The notes below the pieces were generated by a model that was given only the letters and a program-made list of their open reading frames with translations, made no database searches and was not told where the DNA came from. A program made the translations under genes and the position numbers. A stretch of DNA of 55,949 bases from contig BJOX01000291.1 in NCBI GenBank assembly GCA_009731375.1, forward strand, positions 505,111 through 561,059, given 5' to 3'. Below are positions 25,561 to 35,171 of this stretch, piece by piece. This stretch comes from Paulinella micropora. Its lineage: Eukaryota > Cercozoa > Imbricatea > Euglyphida. Within the stretch, counting starts at the first letter, position 1. Each line of letters opens with the position of its first letter.

Positions 25561-25725
25561 ATGGGATGACGAATATGATGAACCATTGAAAGTCAACGAG
25601 AGATATGATCCTTTTGCGACATTGGGGTAGAAGGGGAGGGAAGCCCCACAAATGACAACAAAAAGGAGATAAATAAGCATGAAGTAAATAAGAGAGAGAA
25701 AGAATTACACGTACCTAAGACTAAA

Positions 25726-26532
25726 GTGCGGAAGGGAGAGTACAGAGGGAAAAAGGTGATGCTAGTAGGATATGATCTATTTCGGGAACTATACCGCGTA
25801 TGGGATGGTAAGAAGATAATTTCCGGAGTGAGAGATGTGAGATTTAATATTCACAAAATCGGTAAACAAGCTCATCCTCCTAAACTAGTGTCGTGGGATA
25901 ATGATGACTCTGAGGGGGAGAATGAGAATGAGAGCGAGCAACCACACACATCTCCACAAGCGTCACCACCCCANNNNNNNNNNGTGTCGTGGGATAATGA
26001 TGACTCTGAGGGGGAGAATGAGAATGAGAGCGAGCAACCACACACATCTCCACAAGCGACACCACCCCAGTCACCACCTCAATCACCTAAGTCACCGCAC
26101 AACGTCAACAACGACCGCCCAACAACACAGTTTGATGAAGCTGAGGGGGAGATAGAGAATGTTGATGTCGATGCGAATGAGAATGAGAATGCATATGAAA
26201 ATAAGCATGTGGAGAAGAATACACTGGATCACAAATATACACGCCTACACACAAGTCCAGAGCCACATTATCCACAACAATCACCCACAGAGCACAAGAT
26301 CAAACCACAAGAGCATACGAATGAACAAGATCCAACAGATCCACTAAAAATACATGAAAGAAGAGCATACGAAGAGAAATCACCACCATCTAAGGGATTA
26401 ACATGGGAACAGAGTCAGAGAGTAACGGAGAGTAACATAATCCCTGGTAAAAGGCAGCGCAAGGCAGTAGAGAGATTTACCCCTAGCAGTGAGCCCAAGA
26501 GAGAAGAGAGAGGCTCAAGAGCTGATAGGTAA
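25726..26532 (+). pseudogene. Copia post-integrase linker, with a gap-induced duplication
   Basis: It begins with VMLVGYDLFRELYRVWDGKK and VRDVRFN, the conserved box after the integrase core (G-Y-D...Y-R-v-W...R-D-V-x-F). A long acidic Glu/Asn/Pro/His linker follows, as usual between integrase and RT. Bases 25888-25973 and 25984-26069 are the same 86 bp on either side of a 10-N gap. One copy is almost certainly an assembly artefact. Confidence 0.75.
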
Positions 26533-26869
26533 GGTAGTAAGAGTGCCAGCGCATGCATGGGGAGATGGATGGGCGAAGAAAAAGTACGGTGAGGGATGGG
26601 AGAGCATAGTACGGGTAGGGGTAGTCAGCAGAGTGTGTGACCCCAAAGATAGACTCGTAGTAAGAGACAGACCTCAGCCCACATAGTTAAGTTTGAAGAT
26701 GAAGAAGAACGAATGTTGAATTCGGAAATCCACAAATACTCCGTGAAAGATCTCGAATACCCGTTGCAAAGTCCCGATAATATGTTTTTATGCGATGATC
26801 GTATGGTGGCTGATGAGATTCGTGATTTTTATTTGTCAGAGTACCCAAAGATGTCATAGAGGCAGGTTT

Positions 26870-27890
26870 GACAGCTAAAGATGTTTTAGAGGGTATGAAA
26901 ACAGAACTAAAAGCTCTTCAATCCTTTAACACATACACATGGTACCCCATAAGGAGGCAAGCAAGGCAGGAGTTAGTAAGGTAGTTAGATTGACATGGGT
27001 TCACAAAGTAAAGTTAGATGAGAACGGGAAAAAGTTCATAAAGTCTAGTTGGTTTTACGGGGAGATATGTTAGAACCCGGTGTTAGCTATAACCCAGATC
27101 AGCTCTTTGTTCCTTGCGCCGCGCACCGTTCACTTTTATTTCTTGCTAAACTATCTGCCTGGCACAAACACAAACTATACGGCATAGATTTTAAAAATTC
27201 ATACCTAAATGCTCGCATGAATGACCCTGTTTATGCATATGCACCAGAGAGTGTAGACAGAGGAGTGCATGAGGGGATGATATGGCGTATAGATGGTGCT
27301 TTATATGGTGCACCTCAGGCAGGAAGAAGATGGTATGAGATATTAGCACCCAAGTTAGAGGAGCTAGGTTTTAGGTTGCTAGATTCTGACTTATGTATGT
27401 TTGTAGAAAATGATAAAGCTTTGAGAGAAGCGATAGTAGGGATATTTCATGTAGATGACTTGTTGTTTACAGCACCAAACAAGCAAGCATATGAGCGTTT
27501 TGCGTCCGCATTAGAAAAACTTTTCCGCTCAAAAGACTCGGTATAGCCCGTGAATTCAAAGGAATAGAGATAGAGCAATCGAACGGGAAAATAATTTTGC
27601 ATCAGCGAAAATATCAGCAGCAGATACTAAAAGAGGTAGGTTACGATTCTGCTAAACCCGTCAGTACTCCAGCGCAAGAACATTTCACGGAACTGTCAGA
27701 ATCAGCCAGCTTGCGAAAATTTTCTATTTCTAGTTTAGTTGGTCGTTTGCTATTTCTCGCGAAGATGACAAGACCTGATATAGAACAAGCACTAAATTCG
27801 GCTAGTGTCATGCAAACTATCGATAAGGGAATAAATTATGCGATGTTAGGCAGAATCTTTCGTTATTTAGTTAACTCTTATCTGTAGGCA
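26870..27890 (+). pseudogene. Copia reverse transcriptase, frame-shifted
   Basis: RT homology starts near 26880, in a frame that gives GMKTELKALQSFNTYTW and then RLTWVHKVKLDENGKK. It continues in 27049-27546 through YGIDFKNSYLNA (catalytic Asp of motif A), LYGAPQAGRRWYE and HVDDLLFTAPN (Y-V-D-D box with His for Tyr). It shifts again at about 27540 before ILHQRKYQQQILKEVG and the TPAQEHF segment, and ends near LVGRLLFLAKMTRPDI. At least three frame changes make this copy non-functional. Bases 27888-28100 then interrupt the domain order with sequence I cannot align to Copia. Confidence 0.85.
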
Positions 27891-28039
27891 TCACCCCCCG
27901 GATAGCCTGTAAAAAGTACTTTTTCCTTGTGACAGGTGCACCAGCCTATTTTTCAGTATTATTTGTCCGGATTGGACCTGATGCCATTTTATTCCTGGTC
28001 TGTTGCAGTTTTCCTTGTCGGCTTCACTGAGCTAATATA

Positions 28040-28678
28040 ATGAGACATCATTCTCATCTTTTGGGGACTGTGTTTGGTTGTATTACCGACTTTCTACGAG
28101 CTATCGTTGGGGGCATTACATATCGAGGTTTAGCGTACCATGAGCCTAAGTCAGAACAGGAAGGGCAAACCTATCCAAACCTTTCCATGTGGCCCGACGC
28201 GGCTCACAAAGTTTGTAAGAAAACAGGGAAGTCCCGCACTGGATTCGTGATCCTATGGGGCAGCGATCCAGTTGCATGGTTATCAAAGCGACAGAGTCGC
28301 ATCGCCCTAAGTTCCAATGATGCTGAAATATTTGCAGCAACTGAGTGCATTAAAGAAGGACTTGCACTGAAACACATCACACAAGAACTAAACATAGCCC
28401 AAAAGAGCCCGATAGAATTATTTGAGGATAACTCTCAAACAATCTTAGCGGCAGAGAGAGGTATGTCAGGTAATAGAACTGAACACTTACCTTTAGAATT
28501 ACACTTTATGCACCTACAGAGAGACGGTGAGCCTATGATTAAGTTTGTAAAAGTACCTTTAGAATTACACTTTATGCACCTACAGAGAGACGAGCCTATG
28601 ATTAAGTTTGTAAAAGTAAGTACGAAGAAGCAGATAGGAGATGTAATGACAAAATATTTACCGAAAGAACAATTCTAG
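28040..28678 (+). pseudogene. Copia RNase H domain with an internal tandem duplication
   Basis: The start of this frame is not Copia-like. From GITYRGLAYHEP onward the RNase H is clear: WPDAAHK (first Asp), SRTGFVILWGSDPVAWLSKR, IALSSNDAEIFAATE (catalytic Glu/Asp region) and ELFEDNSQTIL. A 63-66 bp tandem duplication (28490-28555 and 28556-28618) repeats LELHFMHLQRD..EPMIKFV in frame. The C-terminus TKKQIGDVMTKYLPKEQF is the usual Copia end. Confidence 0.85.
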
Positions 28679-28679
28679 T

Positions 28680-29137
28680 ATTTATTTAACAAATTTACGG
28701 TAAAGATCGAGTAATTTCGGGATTTGCATGTCTTCTCACTTATATTTGTTTTGAGTGTTTTGTGCAATTTGTTGCAGCACTGAATTTTGTTTTGCACAGG
28801 GGTCAAGAGCCAGCGAGGCCGGCGGCGGCGAGGCCCGGATATATCTATCTATCTATCTATCCCTATCCCAACTCACAATTCTTTCTATGCTATAATAGGA
28901 AATCTAAAATTTTTCGATTTTGCTACCCTCTACGGGAAACGCTTGCAAATTCTTGAACACATACATACTTCATACATTTTACTGCATGACTACATATATA
29001 CATACATAGAGGCCCATGATGTCAGTAATAGGGAGTTGATAATCTTCAGATTACCAATAACTTATCCTCACTCGTGACTATTTTTCAAGTCCATATTTAC
29101 ACACTACTATAGCCTATGACTTGCGACTAAGGGGGAG
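28680..29137 (+). other. Copia 3' untranslated region
   Basis: Lies between the RNase H stop and the polypurine tract. It contains a short CTAT array near 28842-28860. No gene. Confidence 0.6.
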
Positions 29138-29452
29138 CGTTGTAATGTACTGTGAATAGCCGTTACTCTACCTAGTCAATTTCACGGTAATTTGGATAGT
29201 CTTAGTCATAGTCAGGTTCATAGGCCGGACAGTTATTAATACCTTTATTACTGACAAGGACACTTTCTAGAGTATTCGCGAATCATAGTCTGGAATGCCT
29301 AGAATCAAGTGAGTATTATCAATCTGTTAAGGTCATTACATTTTGTATGACCCAAATTCCAAAGTCATTAAAAGTCTTTTCTTTGGTTATTCTTTACCCT
29401 TAGCGGGGTAGCTTCCCTAAATTCTGCGTATTGAGAGAGATAGATTCCGTTG
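29138..29452 (+). repeat. 3' LTR of the Copia element
   Basis: 315 bp, preceded by the polypurine tract CTAAGGGGGAG and followed by the target duplication GAAGA. It carries the sequence of the 5' LTR with a handful of substitutions. Confidence 0.9.
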
Positions 29453-29457
29453 GAAGA

Positions 29458-29957
29458 TCCTTAGACTGCAGCAGAATGAGCATGATGATACCGACCGAGC
29501 CATGTCATGAGGATAAGACTGACTACTGACCGACTCGTCCAATCAAGCACAGAGTCGCGACTTTCCACTATCAATATCAATATCAATATCAATATCAATA
29601 TCAATATCAATATCAATATCAATAGCAATAGCAAATCCGCAACTTCCAGAATGAAGTGGACTGAGAACGCTGCACTTTAAATTTGTTTTCTCTGCCACTG
29701 CTGCCACAAAATTGCCGACCAGGTGGGTCCCTGAGCTGAACAAGACTGCCCGGTGGGGTCATACTGGCATTAGAAGACGGAATCTTCTCATCCAGATCTG
29801 TGTCATCCTCTTCCTACAAACATATACAGAAGTTGAATGTGATAAATTCCATACCGTATCATATACAGTGTCTACACAAACCCATACATGCATATGCATC
29901 TCAGTATAACCTGTCTAATCTATCTAATCTATCGATAGATAGATAGATAGATAGATC

Positions 29958-30009
<52 letters not shown>

Positions 30010-30601
30010 TACCTCATCGTCGAGCATCCTAATGACTTTCCTGTCATCCCCACTTCTTTCTACACAAATGAGAAATATATCATGGCCCAGAAAGAAGCAC
30101 ACTGAATGAAGTACTGTTAATATGATACTTAAAATAAGTGAGGAGAAATTCGTGACAACGGCCCTTGAGAGAGAGAAATAGAGAAAGAGAGAGGGGGGGG
30201 GGGGGGAGGGAGAGAGAGAGAGAGAAAGAGGAAGAGCAAGAGAGAGCATGAGAGAGAGAGAGAAGGCAGGAAAATAGTTTGAGGCTGAGAACGTTAACGA
30301 AGCGCGTGGAATGGAACCACTGTTCATTTCGCTTATGTATGTATGTATGTATGTATGTATGTATGTAGTAATTAACACTTTTCGTGACAATCATCGTATG
30401 CATGTATGTATGTATGTATGTATGTACATATGTATGTATGTATGTAGGCGGGACGCTTCAAGAAAGAGGACGTTGAGGATAGTCGTCCATCACGGTATGT
30501 ATGTATGTATGTATGTATATCAAAATTGAGAGAGAAGAATATTGTCAGGCTGAGAACGAACCGCCGCAAGTAATAAAGTCACTGTTCATTTTGCTGCCAA
30601 G
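29458..30601. repeat. Mixed simple repeats between Copia and the foldback element
   Basis: An (ATATCA)n hexanucleotide block lies at about 29570-29625, (GATA)n at about 29933-30008, (GA)n with a G run at 30170-30265, and TATG arrays at 30337-30366, 30397-30446 and 30495-30519. A GGCTGAGAACG...CACTGTTCATTT segment occurs twice (about 30282-30335 and 30549-30592). The rest is unassigned, with no supported gene. Confidence 0.7.
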
Positions 30602-30860
30602 AAATAATATTACTGTGGACATTCAAGTGGCAAAACATTCAAACTTTGACCTCATCTTTCTCAATCAATGTTTGAGATACGGACATGTAGCGCACACCGT
30701 TGGAAAGCTCTTGTCCTAAGCTTTCCAATGCTGGCTTCAGATTTGTCGTATCACTTCCGATTGATGGAGGACGATGAGATCAGAGTTAAATAGTTTGCCC
30801 CTTGAATGTCCACAGTAATAACTTTTTCATGACAAAGAATCTGAAAGGAGAATATTATTT
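30602..30860. mobile_element. MITE-like foldback element
   Basis: About 259 bp. The left end AAATAATATTACTGTGGACA and the right end are inverse to each other. The left arm lacks about 34 bp present in the right arm (CTTTTTCATGACAAAGAATC region). The inverted pairing continues inward through ATTCAAGTGGCAAA/TTTGCCCCTTGAAT, and less perfectly towards AAAGCTCTTGTCCTAAGCTTT at the centre. There is no coding capacity. Its right 60 bp (30801-30860) are repeated identically at 34482-34541, on the far side of the GC-rich block. Confidence 0.7.
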
Positions 30861-30862
30861 CC

Positions 30863-31189
30863 GAGGTGAAGCATTTCCTGCGCCGCAGCGGCATCCGGCG
30901 CTGCCAGGCGTCGAGCCTGCGCGCCAACGCGACCAAGCTGTTGGATGAAGTGGTGCACGACCTGACCCGGCGCTGCGTCGCGTACGCCGACTCGCAGAAG
31001 CGCAAGAAGATCGTGCTAGCCGACGTCAACCGCTCCTACCACCTAGTCGAGGGCCGCTGCCTGGCCGGCGTCGAAGAGGCCTTCGACCGCGGGGCGCCGG
31101 CGCACCAGGACAAGCGCGGCCGCCCGAAGAAACGCGCGGCCGCTGCCGGCGCGGACCGCCCCCCGCGCAAGTCGCAAAAGACGGCCTGA
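30863..31189 (+). pseudogene. Histone-fold protein, 5'-truncated (H4-like)
   Basis: The frame is open from the block edge with no ATG. The recognisable fold starts a few codons in: SGIRRCQASSLRANATKLLD (helix 1 and start of helix 2), then CVAYADSQKRKKIVLADVNR. This aligns in pattern with the H4 sequence from the end of helix 1 through the A-x-H/S-x-K-R-K-x-V-x-x-x-D-V step before helix 3. The last 35 residues are a Lys/Arg/Pro/Ala-rich tail with RGRPKKR, an AT-hook or nuclear-localisation-like motif. The basic tail is C-terminal, unlike ordinary H4. The N-terminus expected for any histone is absent, because the block begins here. Stand-alone divergent histones are known in several giant-virus groups. 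Confidence 0.6.
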
Positions 31190-31420
31190 GCGGGGGGGGG
31201 GGGGGGGGGGGGNNNNNNNNNNNNNNNNNNNNNNNNNNNNNNNNNNNNNNNNNNNNNNNNNNNNNNNNNNNNNNNNNNNNNNNNNNNNNNNNNNNNNNNN
31301 NNNNNNNNNNNNNNNNNNNNNNNNNNNNNNNNNNNNNNNNNNNNNNNNNNNNNNNNNNNNNNNNNNNNNNNNNNNNNNNNNNNNNNNNNNNNNNNNNNNN
31401 NNGGGGGGGGGGGGGGGGGG
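31190..31420. other. Gap (31213-31402) flanked by G homopolymers
   Basis: G runs stand on both sides of 190 N. The distance between the histone-fold gene and the next gene is therefore unknown. Confidence 0.9.
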
Positions 31421-31507
31421 GCGCGCGTTTAGCTTTCCTTCTCTCTCAGTGCCGGCACCCGTACTTTAATTAAAACTGCCGACAAAAACTTGGAAATTGC
31501 TTATATT

Positions 31508-32332
31508 TTAGGGAGGTCCTTCTTCCCTGTCTGTATCTTCCAGCAGCTGGGTTTTGGCGGTGGTTTCCTTGGAGGCCTCCACGATGGGGTAGGACATGCG
31601 CATCGTCATGGTCAGGACCGGCAGAGTGGCCCACTGGGCTACTACTAGCGCGTTGGCCACGATGGAGAAGCCGATCCCCCCGATCCAGCTGAGCAGGCGC
31701 ATGGTCTTGCACGCTGCCGCTGTATCGGCTGCTTGCAGGACACACTGGCTGCAGATGGCCGTGCCGTTGCCATCCAAGAGGTTCACGTCCCACTGCTGCT
31801 CCTTCTCGACACCGAGCAGCTTGGGACTGTCGTAGCTGACGCGGACGATGAAGGCAAAGGCGATGATCTGCAGCAAGGTAGCGAATAAGAAGGAGGTCGA
31901 CATGAACCACAGCCTCGCCACTCGATCGCGTGTGTCTGCTAGTATCGACACCTTGCTCTGCACCCGCGCGACGGCCGCACGTAGTGACCTCCCGGCAGCC
32001 GTGGTCTGGCCTTCCGTTTTTTGGTACTGTTCGGCTGCCGCCTGGGCAACCCAGCGTTCGGACGAGAGTGACAGTGTAGAAACGATCACTAGCACTGCCA
32101 GCAAGGACATCACCATGCCGTTCATCGCCGAGACGGTATTGTAGACTTTGGCTGTCTGGCCGCCGCTTTCTTCAAATATGTACACGATGTCAACAGAGAG
32201 CGTGGCTACTGATAAGGGGCCGAGCAGCACGATGGCGATGACGCGTACGTATACCGCTGTGTTTTGCCTGCTCCGCCGGACTGCATGGACGAAGAGAGTG
32301 GAGGCAGGCCCACGGAATTCCTTGGCTTTACT
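31508..32332 (-). CDS. Four-helix membrane protein of unknown function
   Basis: Minus-strand frame of about 240-275 codons. From the N-terminus: a hydrophobic segment around VLLGPLSVATLSVDIVYIF, a second around MNGMVMSLLAVLVIVSTLSL, and a polar Gln/Ala/Arg-rich stretch. A third follows around FMSTSFLFATLLQIIAFAFI, then a loop with a CSQC pair and one more Cys. The fourth is around IGFSIVANALVVAQWATLPVL, ending in a short acidic tail. The frame is open upstream to a TAA at 32333-32335 with no ATG; 32230 would be a GTG start. The true start may be an upstream exon or lost. I recognise no family. It is less GC-rich than its neighbours. Confidence 0.5.
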   Translation of the reverse strand, partial: SKAKEFRGPASTLFVHAVRRSRQNTAVYVRVIAIVLLGPLSVATLSVDIVYIFEESGGQTAKVYNTVSAMNGMVMSLLAVLVIVSTLSLSSERWVAQAAAEQYQKTEGQTTAAGRSLRAAVARVQSKVSILADTRDRVARLWFMSTSFLFATLLQIIAFAFIVRVSYDSPKLLGVEKEQQWDVNLLDGNGTAICSQCVLQAADTAAACKTMRLLSWIGGIGFSIVANALVVAQWATLPVLTMTMRMSYPIVEASKETTAKTQLLEDTDREEGPP

Positions 32333-32408
32333 TTACACTGCACGTTACCGGGGCAAGGCCAGCGGCAGGGCCATCGCCAGCCGGGGAAGAAGATGGAAGA
32401 AAGGTGGG

Positions 32409-32553
32409 AAAGGGGGGGGGGGGGGGGGGGGGGGGGGGGGGNNNNNNNNNNNNNNNNNNNNNNNNNNNNNNNNNNNNNNNNNNNNNNNNNNNNNNNNNNN
32501 NNNNNNNNNNNNNNNNNNNNNNNNNNNNNNNNNNNNNNNNNCCCCCCCCCCCC
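32409..32553. other. Gap (32442-32541) between a G run and a C run
   Basis: 100 N flanked by about 30 G on the left and 12 C on the right. A G run that becomes a C run across a gap would fit two ends joined in inverted orientation, so gene order across this gap is not certain. Confidence 0.85.
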
Positions 32554-32604
32554 CTTTCCCCCGCCTTCCCCGTCCGGCCGGTCGCACCGCAGGGGCGGGG
32601 AGTC

Positions 32605-34481
32605 AGGCGGCCCGCGCGCCGTCGTGCCGGCGCCGCTTGGCCGGGGGGAGGGCGCCGTGGGGGGCGCCGTCGCCGGGGCCGCCGCCGCCGGGCGGGCCGC
32701 CGGGCAGGGCGGCCGCCGCGCCCGGGCCGAGGTCGAGGGCCAGCAAAGAGTCCAGGGTCGCGCACGACGCGACCGCGCGCAGGGCCTGCAGCACGGTGGT
32801 GTGGAAGTTGGCCTCCTTCTTGGCCCGCGTGCGCAAGGGGCGGGGGTGCCAGCCGGCGGGGCCGGGCGTCAGCGCTACCTCCCACACCGAGCCCGGGACG
32901 GGCCTGAGCTGCTGCAGCTCCTCGTGCGTGTAGCAGGCGCCCAAGGCCGGCGCGGCAAAGGTCTGTGAGCCCCCGGCGGCCGGGGGGAGCGCGGGGCCCT
33001 CGAGCCCCATCGCGTGGTCCTGCCACGGCAGCGCGTACGCCAGGCCGACGACGGACCCCGCCTCCTGCACGTCGGTGCCGCAGGAAGCACAGGTTGCGGG
33101 GCGTGAGGCTGGCCCCGGCGCCCGCCTCCTTGTAGCGCAGCAGTTCCTCGACCGCCTGGGGCAGGGAGCACGGACGGCAGGCCCTGACCGGCGTCGCGCA
33201 CCCAGTCCACCGGCCAACCCCGGCTGTCGGCCGTGTGCTGGTCGCCCGGCAGAGCCTCGAAGATGAGCCGGACCACGCGCCAGACGCCGTCCTTCTGCCG
33301 GTAGTGGCAGCAGGCCCAGACCCCGGGCAGCGCCCTGGCCTGCCGGTTGACTAGGCAGAGCTCGTGGTGCGGCGCGTAGAAGGTGGCCTCGGGTCCCGGG
33401 TGGGCCGGGGGCGGCCCGCGCAGCAGCCAGGCCCCCCAGTAGTCCTCCACGGCCCGCCTGGCCGCCTGCCCAATGAGGGCCCAGTCGAACGCCACCTCGC
33501 TGTGCAGCGCCGGCCGCCACGGGCGCAGCGCTGGGCAGCGCAGCCCCCAGCAGACCCAATAGCCCCGCTCGGTGCGCACCGAGCGCAGCACCTCCAAGTC
33601 CAGCGTGGGTTGCTCGAACTTCCACTTGCGGAGCGCGCGCTGGCCGCCACCGCGGTACGGCGCGTCGCCGCGCGCAAACACCAGCCCGTCCACCGGGATA
33701 CGGCACTCGTCCGTGTCGGGCGGCCGGTCCCCGCCGCCGCCGGGCTCGAGGAAGCCCCAGCACTGGGCGCCGGCGGGGCGCTCGAGCCTCGGCAGCAGGT
33801 CCCGCTGCAGGTCGCGCAGGGGCACGAAGGTCTTGGTCACCAGGCACGGCCAGTCCTCCCGCCGCAAGCGCGCGTCGTCGCTGCAGTGGGCCTGGAGCAG
33901 CACGTCGCGCAGCCACAGGCGCTGCCCGAAAGGGAGCGACATGTACGAGCGCCGGCCGCAGGCCAGCAGGTCACACACGCGGTACAGCACTGTCCCGGGG
34001 GCTACCTCCACCCGTTCCGTGTCCAGCAGCCACAGGTCCCGGGGTCCGCCGGCCGCGGCGGGTGCCGCGCCCGCCAGAAAAGACACCTCGGGGCACAGGT
34101 CCGTGACCCACGGCTTGCCGCGCAGGATCGCAAAGGGCTTGTCGTACAGGACCAAGACCAGGGCGCGCACCCCGTCGTCCTTGGGCGTGACCAGCCAACT
34201 CGCGCTCGTGCGGCAGAGCCCCTCCAGCTCCAACAGGCACAGGTCCCTGGGCATCGCAAACGCAGTGTACGACCCCCCGGGCGCCTCGGCGCCCTGCAGC
34301 TGCACCTCTTTCAACGTCTGCCAGACCAGGGCGGGCAGGGGGGGCAGGTCCTCCACGTTGTCTCCGCCCCCCGTGCACGTCGGGGGGAAGAAGGCCTCCG
34401 CCCGCAGAGACTGGAGCCGCAGCCTTTCCAGCTTTTCCCGCGGCGGCGGCTCCGGGCCCAGCCGCTCGCTCTGCGCAGCCA
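32605..34481 (-). pseudogene. mRNA capping guanylyltransferase, 5'-truncated and frame-shifted
   Basis: Transfers GMP from GTP to the diphosphate 5' end of mRNA through a covalent lysine-GMP. The minus strand from the block edge reads through WLVTPKDDGVRALVLV, nucleotidyltransferase motif I K-x-D-G-x-R, with the lysine codon at 34180-34182. Next come a motif III-like LWLLDTERVE (near 34020-34050), motif IV DGLVFARGD (about 33670-33695) and motif V LRKWKFEQPTLDLEV (about 33594-33638). The OB-fold part follows, with WEVALTPGPAGWHPRPLRTR (motif VI region, about 32810-32880). The reading changes frame twice, near 33170-33190 and near 33075. The N-terminus stops at the direct repeat, so any triphosphatase domain is missing. 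The C-terminal tail is Gly/Pro/Ala-rich and ends in KRRRHDGARAA. Confidence 0.75.
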
Positions 34482-34541
34482 CTTGAATGTCCACAGTAAT
34501 AACTTTTTCATGACAAAGAATCTGAAAGGAGAATATTATTT
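34482..34541. repeat. 60-bp direct repeat closing the GC-rich block
   Basis: Identical to 30801-30860, the right end of the foldback element, in the same orientation. It starts CTTGAATGTCCACAGTAATA and ends AGAATATTATTT. Only this end of the element is present here. The sequence after it (to about 34620) has a CACTGTTCGGTTTGCTTGAA segment resembling the left flank of the foldback element. Confidence 0.9.
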
Positions 34542-34622
34542 TGAGGCACCGTGGGCAAAGCACAATTTTAAAGATGTCACTGTTCGGTTTGCTTGAAGAA
34601 GTAAGAAATTTTCCTGTTAACT

Positions 34623-34623
<1 letters not shown>

Positions 34624-34697
<74 letters not shown>

Positions 34698-34698
34698 T
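34624..34698. repeat. (GATA)n microsatellite
   Basis: About 75 bp of uninterrupted GATA. Confidence 0.95.
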
Positions 34699-34764
34699 TA
34701 GCCCCTTACTCATTAGGTAGTTAGATAGGTAGGTAGGCCTCATATCTGACCTTGAAGGCGAGAC

Positions 34765-34804
34765 AGATCCAACGGCTGCAAGGGGAAAGCAGATTGCACT
34801 TCAT

Positions 34805-34850
<46 letters not shown>

Positions 34851-34853
34851 GTG

Positions 34854-34887
<34 letters not shown>

Positions 34888-34926
34888 CAGCTGCAACGGG
34901 AAAGCAGATTGCCCATCATCTGTGGC

Positions 34927-34989
<63 letters not shown>

Positions 34990-35140
34990 CTGCAATGGGA
35001 AAGCAGATTGCCCATCATCTGTGTCATGTATATATATATATAATATATATATATACATACATACATATATATATATGTATATATAATATATATATATATA
35101 TCAGCTGCAACGGGAAAGCAGATTGCCCATCATCTGTGGC

Positions 35141-35171
<31 letters not shown>

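Larger units (their letters stand above)
22306..29457 (+). mobile_element. Ty1/Copia LTR retrotransposon, nearly full length, integrase core missing
   Basis: Two LTRs (22311-22622 and 29138-29452) enclose gag, protease, RT and RNase H in Copia order. The 5-bp target duplication GAAGA lies immediately outside both (22306-22310 and 29453-29457). A polypurine tract (AAGGGGGAG, 29129-29137) abuts the 3' LTR. A primer-binding-like TGGTTATGAGCC overlaps the end of the 5' LTR. The coding region is split by several stops and frame changes. Only about 185 bp lie between the end of the protease region and the post-integrase linker, so the zinc-binding and catalytic integrase domains are deleted. The copy cannot move by itself. 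The LTRs differ at only a few positions, which suggests a fairly recent insertion. Confidence 0.92.
30861..34481. mobile_element. GC-rich block, probable fragment of an endogenised large DNA virus
   Basis: Composition jumps from AT-rich to strongly GC-rich at 30861 and back at 34481, exactly at the inner edges of two identical 60-bp direct repeats. Inside are a histone-fold frame (plus), a membrane protein (minus) and an mRNA guanylyltransferase (minus), with two large gaps. A virus-type capping enzyme beside a stand-alone histone-fold gene suggests the nucleocytoplasmic large DNA viruses (Nucleocytoviricota). Both end genes are cut at the block edges. Alternatives are another GC-rich eukaryotic contaminant or a misassembly through the repeat. 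The viral origin is inference. Confidence 0.55.

Noticed and set aside
30861-34481. Bacterial contamination or herpesvirus-like origin of the GC-rich block
   Set aside because: A histone-fold protein and an mRNA guanylyltransferase are not expected in bacteria. No herpesvirus gene was seen, and herpesviruses rely on host capping. Contamination by another eukaryote is not excluded.
33364-34596. Long plus-strand ORFs opposite the guanylyltransferase
   Set aside because: GC-rich DNA opens several frames at once. Only the minus strand shows conserved motifs in order.
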